Assembly: GCA_013812995.1 (NCBI GenBank) | Contig: JACCSL010000480.1 | Coordinates: 1-7,710, forward strand | Direction: 5' to 3' | Source: Ardenticatenales bacterium | GTDB lineage: Bacteria > Chloroflexota > Anaerolineae > Ardenticatenales > Ardenticatenaceae | DNA length: 7,710 bases | Part shown: piece after piece, positions 1 to 5,194 of the stretch | How the letters are laid out: each line of letters starts with the position of its first letter | Numbering within the stretch: position 1 is the stretch's first letter | Program-made: the position numbers and the translations under genes | The notes under the pieces: generated by a model | Told to the model about the DNA's origin: nothing | Database searches by the model: none | What the model saw: only the letters and a program-made list of their open reading frames with translations

Positions 1-170
1 CCATTATCATTGCCACCAACGATGGAACCCCCGTGGCCGCCGATGACCGTGCCAGGTCAGGACGCGCTTATCGCAACATCGCTCGCCGCCTGATGGGGCA
101 GGAAGTTCCCTTCCTTGACCTGCGCGATCGGGGACTACTGGATCGATTGTTTGGCTTTATGCGTTCATAG
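1..170 (+). CDS. minD: Septum site-determining protein MinD, C-terminal end (partial)
   Basis: Only the last 55 codons are in the window; the reading frame starts at base 3 and ends at TAG 168-170. MinD is a membrane-associated ATPase that recruits MinC to block FtsZ assembly near the poles and is displaced by MinE. The visible part matches the end of the MinD fold: an 'IIIATNDGTPV' strand and turn, the 'SGRAYRNIARRLMGQEVP' helix, and a final 'LLDRLFGFMRS' amphipathic helix of the kind that forms the membrane-targeting sequence. The ATPase motifs (deviant Walker A, switch regions) lie upstream and cannot be checked. The immediately following minE supports the call. A related ParA-type ATPase is possible from the fragment alone, but unlikely in this context. 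Confidence 0.9.
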   Translation, partial: IIIATNDGTPVAADDRARSGRAYRNIARRLMGQEVPFLDLRDRGLLDRLFGFMRS

Positions 171-179
171 GGGGCCGTC

Positions 180-446
180 ATGGGGTTCTGGGACAAACTA
201 TTGGGGCGGCAACCTTCCAGTGGGAAGGTTGCGAAGGATCGGCTACAACTGGTGCTTGTCCATGATCGCTCGGGGCTGAGCCCGGAAATGATCGAGCAGA
301 TGCGGGACGAACTGATTGCGGTACTCTCGAAATATGTAGAGATCAACCACGAGGAGATGGAAATCTCCCTCACTCAGGGGCGCGGTCAGAACAAACTGAT
401 CGCAAATATTCCCATCCGTCCTCCCCGCGTGGGGCGCACCCCCTAA
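180..446 (+). CDS. minE: Cell division topological specificity factor MinE
   Basis: An 88-residue protein, the usual MinE length. MinE activates the MinD ATPase at the membrane and drives the pole-to-pole or static gradient that confines MinC/MinD inhibition to the poles. Residues 1-10 (MGFWDKLLGR) form the short amphipathic membrane-targeting segment. Residues 14-30 contain the signature 'SGKVAKDRLQLVLVHDR', the MinD-contacting region. The C-terminal topological-specificity domain follows with 'LSKYVEI' near 49-55 and a beta strand around 73-80. The start is supported by AGGGGG at 169-174, five bases upstream and overlapping the minD stop. The intergenic gap is 9 nt, so the two genes are almost certainly co-transcribed and translationally coupled. 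The proline- and arginine-rich tail (IRPPRVGRTP) is short and probably disordered. Confidence 0.96.
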   Translation: MGFWDKLLGRQPSSGKVAKDRLQLVLVHDRSGLSPEMIEQMRDELIAVLSKYVEINHEEMEISLTQGRGQNKLIANIPIRPPRVGRTP

Positions 447-466
447 CACCGTCTAGCGTTCGCGCT

Positions 467-512
467 GCACAAATGATCCGGCTGCTCTGCGGACTCATTT
501 GTGCTTTTTTTT
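467..512 (+). terminator. Intrinsic terminator closing the minDE unit
   Basis: GCACAAATGA at 467-476 is perfectly complementary to TCATTTGTGC at 495-504. Inside it TCCG (477-480) pairs with CGGA (490-493), leaving a one-base bulge (C494) and a 9-nt loop. This makes a 14-bp stem followed directly by eight T residues (505-512). It lies 20 nt past the minE stop and 56 nt before rodA, so most transcription from min should end here. Confidence 0.93.
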
Positions 513-568
513 GGCGTACCTACTACCATCAATCATCAATGAAACATTGACTCTCGCGGGACGCGCTT
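513..568 (+). other. rodA upstream spacer with tandem CATCAAT
   Basis: This 56-nt stretch must hold the start of any dedicated rodA transcript, because a strong terminator precedes it. The only pattern I see is an exact tandem duplication of CATCAAT (527-533 and 534-540). No pair of -35/-10 hexamers with sensible spacing stands out: TTGGCG at 511-516 is a passable -35, but only weak -10 matches lie 16-17 nt on. The rodA ribosome binding site is also poor (GCGGGA near 557-562). The promoter may be non-canonical, or rodA may depend on readthrough. Confidence 0.35.
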
Positions 569-1654
569 ATGTTGCGGCGACACATTCGAAACTACGACTA
601 TACACTCCTCTTCCTGACTCTGGCACTGGTGGGCTTTGGGCTCCTTATGATCCACTCGAGCGCGCCCCCGGACCCCCGCAATGACTTTTTTGGGCAGCAA
701 CTCATGTGGGCGCTGCTCGGGATCGTGATGATGATGCTCTTCACCGTCACCGACTATCGCTTTCTTGGGGCCTGGGCGAGACCGCTCTACATTGGTATCG
801 TTGTGGTTCTGGGGATGGTCTTTCTATTGGGTGAGACGGTGTTTGGGGCCCAGCGTTGGTTCCAGATTCTGGATCGCCAGATTCAGCCCTCCGAGTTTGC
901 CAAAGTGTTGGTTATTATCTCGCTTGCCAAGTTTCTGAGCGATCACGAGGGCGAGAAGGGGGCTATCCTACTCTCGGGGCTCATGGCTGCTGTGCCGATG
1001 GGCCTCATCCTCCTTCAGCCGAACCTTTCCACCACCATCGTGCTGGGGACCATCTGGCTGGTCATCGCTATCATGGGTGGAATGCCCCTGCGCTGGCTGA
1101 TGATGCTGGCGCTGCTCCTTGCCATCGCGGTGCCCTTGGCCTGGCCCCATGTCCCTGAGTACCAGAAAGACCGTGTCCTCATTTTCATGGACCCCACCCA
1201 GGATCCATCTGGCCAGGGATATAATCTGATTCAGAGCCGCATCGCCATTGGCGGCGGCGGGTTGATCGGGCAGGGATATGGCAAGGGCACCCAGAATCAA
1301 CTGGGCTATCTGCGCGTCCGCCACACCGATTTTATCTTTTCCGTCATTGCCGAGGAGCTAGGATTTGTGGGCTCTCTGCTTCTGTTTACCCTCCTCATCG
1401 CGATGATCTTTCGTCTGATCTATGACATTGGTGTGGCCCAGGATGCGTTTGGTCGCCTGCTGATCGCGGGTGTCGCGGGTTGGGTTTTCTTCCAGAGTTT
1501 CGTTAATATCGGGGTCAATCTGGGCCTGGTGCCACCCACCGGGGTTCCCCTGCCTTTCATCTCTTATGGCGGGAGTAACCTCATCAACCTCCTGCTGGCG
1601 ATTGGGCTGGTACAGAGTGTTGTTATCCGACAGAAAAAGTTGGATTTTGACTAA
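569..1654 (+). CDS. rodA: RodA-type SEDS peptidoglycan glycosyltransferase
   Basis: A 361-residue polytopic membrane protein of the SEDS family (RodA/FtsW/SpoVE). These proteins polymerise lipid II into glycan strands together with a class B penicillin-binding protein; RodA does so in the elongasome. About ten hydrophobic segments run the length of the protein, starting at residues 11-30. Family signatures visible are GAQRWF (93-98), QPSEFAK (106-112), the 'QGYGKGTQNQLGYL' loop (235-248), HTDFIFSVIAEELGF (252-266) with the catalytic-type Asp254, and the C-terminal PLPFISYGGS (327-336). Wording such as 'RHTDFIF' and the early 'YDYTLL' favour RodA, and the minDE neighbourhood fits, but FtsW is a possible alternative name. 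The usual QPDLGT motif reads QPNLST (150-155). It is followed 19 nt later by cmk, probably in the same operon. Confidence 0.9.
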   Translation: MLRRHIRNYDYTLLFLTLALVGFGLLMIHSSAPPDPRNDFFGQQLMWALLGIVMMMLFTVTDYRFLGAWARPLYIGIVVVLGMVFLLGETVFGAQRWFQILDRQIQPSEFAKVLVIISLAKFLSDHEGEKGAILLSGLMAAVPMGLILLQPNLSTTIVLGTIWLVIAIMGGMPLRWLMMLALLLAIAVPLAWPHVPEYQKDRVLIFMDPTQDPSGQGYNLIQSRIAIGGGGLIGQGYGKGTQNQLGYLRVRHTDFIFSVIAEELGFVGSLLLFTLLIAMIFRLIYDIGVAQDAFGRLLIAGVAGWVFFQSFVNIGVNLGLVPPTGVPLPFISYGGSNLINLLLAIGLVQSVVIRQKKLDFD

Positions 1655-1660
1655 GAAAAT

Positions 1661-1668
1661 AGGGAGAG
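1661..1668 (+). promoter_or_regulatory. Ribosome binding site that fixes the cmk GTG start
   Basis: AGGGAGAG lies 5 nt before GTG 1674-1676, in the short gap after the rodA stop. The cmk frame stays open far upstream into rodA, to 1470, so this site, together with the P-loop position expected near the N-terminus, decides the start. Confidence 0.8.
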
Positions 1669-1673
1669 TCGTC

Positions 1674-2396
1674 GTGACAGAGCAACCTTTGACCATCGCG
1701 ATTGACGGTCCTGCCGCCTCCGGCAAGAGTACCGTTGGATATAAGCTAGCCAATGATCTGAAATTTCTTTATTTCGATACAGGGGCAATGTACCGCGCCA
1801 TTACCTACCTGGCGCTGGACCAGGGCATTGCCCCCACCGATGGAGCAGCCCTGGGAGCCCTGGCCGAACGCACCCTCATCGAGATCGAACCGCCGATCCG
1901 TGAGGAGACGGACGGACGGCAATATACGGTGCGGGTAGGGGCGCAAGATATTACCTGGGATATCCGCCATCATCTGGTCGATATCAATGTCTCCGCCGTG
2001 GCGGCCCACCCTGCCGTCCGAACCGCGCTTCGGGAGCAACAGCGCCGAATTGGCCTGCGTGGGCGCTGCGTGATGGTGGGGCGGGACATCGGCACGGCGG
2101 TGCTGCCCGAGGCACCCCTCAAAATCTACCTGGATGCCGCCATCGAGGAGCGCGCGCGCCGTCGGCACGATGAGGCACTCCAACGGGGTCAATCAGGGGA
2201 TTATCAAATGCTGCTAGAGGCGATGAAAGCCCGTGACCATTATGATTCCAGCCGTGCCGAGGATCCTCTACGCGCCGCCAAGGACGCCCATATCTTGAAT
2301 AGCGATGCGCTATCCGTGGATGAGGTCGTTGGAGAAATCCTGGCGCTGGCAAAGAAGGAAATGGGGCTCAATAGGGCCTCATGCTCCAGCCGTTAG
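1674..2396 (+). CDS. cmk: Cytidylate kinase (CMP/dCMP kinase)
   Basis: A 240-residue cytosolic nucleoside monophosphate kinase that phosphorylates CMP and dCMP with ATP, feeding CTP/dCTP pools and hence CDP-diacylglycerol synthesis. The P-loop is GPAASGKS (residues 12-19), followed by DTGAMYRA (35-42), the CMP-binding 'GRDIGTAVLP' (136-145), an arginine-rich LID segment around 159-164 (ERARRR) and the family-typical 'RDHYDSSR' (187-194) with 'DPLRAAKDAHILNSD' after it. The GTG start at 1674 is chosen because the P-loop then falls where it does in the family (normally within the first 20 residues) and an AGGGAGAG site precedes it. A start further upstream would overlap rodA. The order cmk-plsC is common in bacteria. 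The last ten residues (GLNRASCSSR) look like an unconserved tail. Confidence 0.95.
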   Translation: MTEQPLTIAIDGPAASGKSTVGYKLANDLKFLYFDTGAMYRAITYLALDQGIAPTDGAALGALAERTLIEIEPPIREETDGRQYTVRVGAQDITWDIRHHLVDINVSAVAAHPAVRTALREQQRRIGLRGRCVMVGRDIGTAVLPEAPLKIYLDAAIEERARRRHDEALQRGQSGDYQMLLEAMKARDHYDSSRAEDPLRAAKDAHILNSDALSVDEVVGEILALAKKEMGLNRASCSSR

Positions 2397-2397
2397 C

Positions 2398-3087
2398 ATG
2401 ACACGCACTCTGCCGCCTTTCTATTATTTTGCCAATAGTGTCCTGCGCCAGATTCTCTTTCCCCTCATGCGCGTCCAGGTTACGGTCAAGGGGCAAGAGA
2501 ATGTCCCACGCGAGGGCGCATTGATCCTGGTCAGCAACCACCTGAGCCTGGTGGACCCTCCGCTTCTGGGCACCTTCATCCCGCGCGATCTGGTGATGAT
2601 GTCCAAGGCCGAGAACTTCGATAGAGGCGGGCTGTCACGCTGGGTGACGAGCAACTATGGGGCATTTCCAATCCGGCGCGGTGCAGGCGATGTCGGGGCG
2701 ATTCGCCACGCGATGAAGGTACTGAAGCAAGGGCAGGCCCTCTACATCGCCCCAGAGGGCACCCGAAGTATAACGGGCTACCTTCGGGAGCCGCAGGAGG
2801 GCGTAGCGCTGCTTGCCGTGCGTAGCAATGTGCCTATCGTTCCGGTGGGTATCAGCGGGATAGAGCATTTTCACAAGCGGGTGAAGCGCTGGCAGGCAAC
2901 CCCGGTTCATCTCTCTATCGGCCTTCCATTCCGGCTGCGCAGCCCGGAGCCACGCCCCGATCGGGCAATGCTGGAGGCGCTGAGCGAGGCGGTGATGCAG
3001 CGCATCGCCGCCGAGCTTCCCCTGGAGTACCGGGGCCGCTTCCAGGAAACGAACGAGGCACAGCACCTGGTGGAGTTACTTGCTTGA
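2398..3087 (+). CDS. plsC: 1-acyl-sn-glycerol-3-phosphate acyltransferase (PlsC family)
   Basis: A 229-residue LPLAT-superfamily acyltransferase that transfers a fatty acyl chain to the sn-2 position of lysophosphatidate to give phosphatidate, at the inner face of the membrane. The four acyltransferase blocks are in order: NHLSLVD (47-53; the H48-X4-D53 catalytic pair), FPIRRG (90-95), APEGTRS (118-124, usually FPEGTRS) and IVPVGISG (147-154). The N-terminal 'LRQILFPLMRV' region is hydrophobic and probably membrane-associated. The C-terminal 'LPLEYRGRFQ' resembles a tail I recall from Chloroflexota PlsC proteins. ATG 2398 is chosen because it lies one base after the cmk stop, suggesting translational coupling (no clear Shine-Dalgarno), and gives a normal N-terminus; earlier in-frame starts run deep into cmk. 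Exact acyl-acceptor specificity cannot be read from sequence. Confidence 0.92.
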   Translation: MTRTLPPFYYFANSVLRQILFPLMRVQVTVKGQENVPREGALILVSNHLSLVDPPLLGTFIPRDLVMMSKAENFDRGGLSRWVTSNYGAFPIRRGAGDVGAIRHAMKVLKQGQALYIAPEGTRSITGYLREPQEGVALLAVRSNVPIVPVGISGIEHFHKRVKRWQATPVHLSIGLPFRLRSPEPRPDRAMLEALSEAVMQRIAAELPLEYRGRFQETNEAQHLVELLA

Positions 3088-3114
3088 CAAGTTGCCACTA
3101 AACTGTCCTTGAAA

Positions 3115-3142
3115 TAGACGGAGCCCAATGCCATGCTATAAT
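3115..3142 (+). promoter_or_regulatory. Sigma-70-type extended -10 promoter for the glmS operon
   Basis: A perfect TATAAT at 3137-3142 is preceded by TGC (3134-3136), which gives an extended -10 element. A weaker -35, TAGACG (3115-3120; 4 of 6 to TTGACA), lies at a 16-nt spacing. Transcription should begin around 3149-3151, leaving a leader of about 175 nt before glmS. This is the only convincing promoter in the window, and it coincides with the only sizeable intergenic gap. Confidence 0.75.
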
Positions 3143-3152
3143 GGGGGCATTG
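3126..3152 (+). promoter_or_regulatory. Dyad flanking the -10 box, possible operator
   Basis: CAATGCC (3126-3132) and GGCATTG (3146-3152) are perfect 7-bp inverted copies separated by 13 nt, and the TATAAT box sits between them. A shorter nested pair, CCAT (3131-3134) and ATGG (3141-3144), adds to the symmetry. The placement over the core promoter is what a repressor operator would look like. No T-run follows, so it does not look like a terminator for plsC. The role is inferred; no regulator is encoded nearby. Confidence 0.45.
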
Positions 3153-3324
3153 TGCCTTGTGCAGGAAGAAACAAATCGTTCCTAAATGACCCACTTTGCC
3201 CCAGGCAGGTGGGTCGCGTCAATCTTAGCCATAGCGTTGTACAGGACTGAATCGATGGATAGCCTTTCCTTCTATCCCTCTACCCCGTTATCCTGATTTG
3301 GTCTCTCTCGGAGGATTAAAGCGA
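3150..3324 (+). other. Structured glmS leader (5' untranslated region)
   Basis: Four inverted repeats lie in this leader. AGGAA/TTCCT (3163-3167 and 3179-3183) is weak. GACCCAC/GTGGGTC (3188-3194 and 3209-3215), with an inner TGCC/GGCA (3197-3200 and 3204-3207), makes an 11-bp hairpin with a 2x1 internal loop. GGATAG/CTATCC (3257-3262 and 3272-3277) has a 9-nt pyrimidine loop. ATCCT (3290-3294) can pair with AGGAT (3312-3316), which covers the glmS ribosome binding site. None is followed by a T-run. I do not recognise the glmS ribozyme core, a T-box or another known riboswitch class here. A cis-regulatory role is plausible but unproven. Confidence 0.45.
3310..3314 (+). promoter_or_regulatory. 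Ribosome binding site fixing the glmS start
   Basis: GGAGG lies 10 nt before ATG 3325. It rules out the in-frame TTG at 3298, which precedes it. The ATG start is also demanded by biochemistry, since it places the catalytic cysteine at position 2. Confidence 0.88.
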
Positions 3325-5184
3325 ATGTGTGGTATTGTTGGATATGTCGGTGATAAACCAGCATTGCCTATCCTGATGGATAAACTTCAGATGCTGACAT
3401 ACCGAGGGTATGATTCGGCAGGAGTTGCCGTTTCGGAGAATGGGCATTTCTATGTCGAAAAAACCAAGGGGCGCGTCTCGGACCTCGCGGCGGTGATCGA
3501 GCCCGACCGGGCAACGGGCAGTATCGGGCTGGGGCATACACGATGGGCTACCCACGGCGAGCCGTCGACCGCCAATGCCCATCCCCACCTGGATTGCACT
3601 GGTCGCCTGGCCGTCGTGCAGAACGGGATCGTGGAAAATTTCTGGGAATTGAAGCAGGAGCTTATTGAGAAGGGCCATCACTTCAAATCAGAGACAGACA
3701 CCGAGGTGATTGCCCATCTGATTGAAGAGTATTATGACGGTAATATCACTACAGCGGTCAACCTCGCGATGCAGCGCATGGTGGGCTCGATGGCGCTGCT
3801 CGTCGTCCACAAAGATGAAGAGGATCGCTTGATTGCGGCCAAGATGGACTCCCCCCCCCTGATTATTGGGTTCGGGCGCGGGGAGAATCATGTTGCTAGC
3901 GATATCCCGGCCCTGCTGCGCTACACCAACCGCATTTATCCCCTGGAAGATGGCGAGATCGCTACGATCAAGCGCGATGATGTGATCATCACCAACTTCA
4001 AGGAACCCAATACCCCCCGTCTCTATGATCGCAAGGTCATGGTGGTGACCTGGTCCACCGAGGTGGCGCAGAAGGAGGGCTATGAGAACTTCATGCTCAA
4101 GGAGATCCATGAGCAGCCAGAGACGGTGGACGCCACCCTCCGGGGGCGGCTGCCCGAGCATGGCGATGGCCCGGTGCGCATCCCGGAACTGAACCTTACT
4201 CCCGAGGAAGTCCAACGGTTGGAGCGACTGACCTTCGTCGCCTGTGGCACGGCCTACCATGCCTGCCTCGTCGCCAAGTACCTATTCGAGCAGGCGCTGC
4301 GTATCCCCGTCACGGTCGATGTCGGATCCGAGTATCGCTACCGTAAGCCGATGCTTGGCAAGAACGAGATGCTGGTTGCCATCTCCCAATCGGGTGAAAC
4401 CGCCGATACGATTGCGTCTATGCGTGAAGGGATGGAGCAGGGAGCCAAGGTGCTTGCCATCACCAACGTGCTGGGCAGCTCCATTGCCCGCCTGGCCGAT
4501 GGGGTGCTTTATACCCGTGCTGGCCCCGAGATGGCTGTGGCTTCCACCAAGGCATTCGTGGGGCAGCTGATCGGCGTGCATCTTCTCCTCCAATACATCG
4601 CCCAGTACCGACCCATCGCACCGGAGATGCGCGACCAGATCATTGCGCTCCGCCCACACCTCTGGCGGTTGCCCGCGCAGATTCGACACATCCTGGCCGA
4701 TACGACGCAGATTCAGACCATCGCGCAGAAGATTAGCACCAAGGATGCCTGCTTCTTCATTGGTCGAAACATGGACGAGCCGCTGGCGCGCGAGGGGGCT
4801 CTGAAGCTCAAAGAAATCTCCTATATCCACTCACAGGGATATGCGGCCGGGGAGCTGAAGCACGGAACACTTGCTCTGCTGGACGAGGGGGTTCCCGTCA
4901 TTGCCCTGGCAACGCAGGGGTCCGTTTACGACAAGATGGTTTCCAATGTGCAGGAAGTGCTGGCACGTCATGCCTGGGCAGTGGGCGTCGTCCAAGAGGG
5001 CGATCAGCGTCTCAGTTCGCTGGTTGGCCGCGAAAATATCATCGAGATTCCCAAGACGCACGACTGGGTGGCTCCAATTCTGACCAGTGTGCCTATGCAA
5101 CTACTCTCCTATTATGGAGCCTATGCACTGGGCAGGGACATTGACCAGCCACGCAATCTTGCCAAGAGCGTGACGGTAGAGTGA
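3325..5184 (+). CDS. glmS: Glutamine-fructose-6-phosphate aminotransferase (isomerizing)
   Basis: A 619-residue enzyme, close to the usual ~610, that makes glucosamine-6-phosphate from fructose-6-phosphate and glutamine in the cytoplasm: the first committed step to UDP-GlcNAc. The N-terminal glutaminase domain (about 1-230) starts MCGIVGY, so Cys2 becomes the N-terminal nucleophile after Met removal. It carries TYRGYDSAG (25-33), HTRWATHGEPS (71-81), NGIVEN (100-105) and SETDTEV (122-128). The 'MLKEIHEQPE' linker is at 257-266. Two SIS domains follow: ACGTAYH (306-312), SEYRYRKP (335-342), SQSGETADT (354-362) and STKAF (407-411) in the first; EGALKLKEISY (490-500) and GELKHGTLALLDEG (509-522) in the second. 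The family C-terminus DQPRNLAKSVTVE is intact. An uninterrupted C9 tract (3851-3859) encodes Ser-Pro-Pro where most members seem to have a single Pro. It has its own promoter and leader, and co-transcription with the next two genes is likely. Confidence 0.98.
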   Translation: MCGIVGYVGDKPALPILMDKLQMLTYRGYDSAGVAVSENGHFYVEKTKGRVSDLAAVIEPDRATGSIGLGHTRWATHGEPSTANAHPHLDCTGRLAVVQNGIVENFWELKQELIEKGHHFKSETDTEVIAHLIEEYYDGNITTAVNLAMQRMVGSMALLVVHKDEEDRLIAAKMDSPPLIIGFGRGENHVASDIPALLRYTNRIYPLEDGEIATIKRDDVIITNFKEPNTPRLYDRKVMVVTWSTEVAQKEGYENFMLKEIHEQPETVDATLRGRLPEHGDGPVRIPELNLTPEEVQRLERLTFVACGTAYHACLVAKYLFEQALRIPVTVDVGSEYRYRKPMLGKNEMLVAISQSGETADTIASMREGMEQGAKVLAITNVLGSSIARLADGVLYTRAGPEMAVASTKAFVGQLIGVHLLLQYIAQYRPIAPEMRDQIIALRPHLWRLPAQIRHILADTTQIQTIAQKISTKDACFFIGRNMDEPLAREGALKLKEISYIHSQGYAAGELKHGTLALLDEGVPVIALATQGSVYDKMVSNVQEVLARHAWAVGVVQEGDQRLSSLVGRENIIEIPKTHDWVAPILTSVPMQLLSYYGAYALGRDIDQPRNLAKSVTVE

Positions 5185-5194
5185 GAGAGTAACT

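Noticed and set aside
547..573. TTGACT (547-552) as a rodA promoter -35
   Set aside because: The only -10-like match (TATGTT, 568-573) is 15 nt away and overlaps the rodA start codon, so a transcript would begin inside the gene.
1470..1673. Upstream extension of cmk into rodA
   Set aside because: It would overlap rodA by about 185 nt and push the P-loop far from the N-terminus; the GTG at 1674 has a good ribosome binding site.
3084..3114. TTGACA at 3084-3089 (over the plsC stop) and TTGAAA at 3109-3114 as -35 elements
   Set aside because: The first has no -10-like hexamer 15-19 nt downstream; the second is 22 nt from TATAAT, too far for a sigma-70 promoter.
3186..3296. A 36-codon open frame in the glmS leader (starts MTHFAPGRW), ending 28 nt before glmS
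   Set aside because: No Shine-Dalgarno at a proper distance, no recognisable composition such as a run of regulatory codons, and a frame this short is expected by chance.
3150..3324. glmS ribozyme or T-box in the glmS leader
   Set aside because: I could not find the conserved ribozyme core or cleavage-site context, nor specifier-loop and antiterminator elements of a T-box; only a faint GGTGGGTCGCG resemblance.
3688..4260. Long antisense open frames opposite glmS (also 4282-4830) and opposite the YvcK-like gene (5681-6226)
   Set aside because: They mirror the codon structure of well-supported genes in GC-rich DNA, have no ribosome binding sites that stand out and no recognisable domains.
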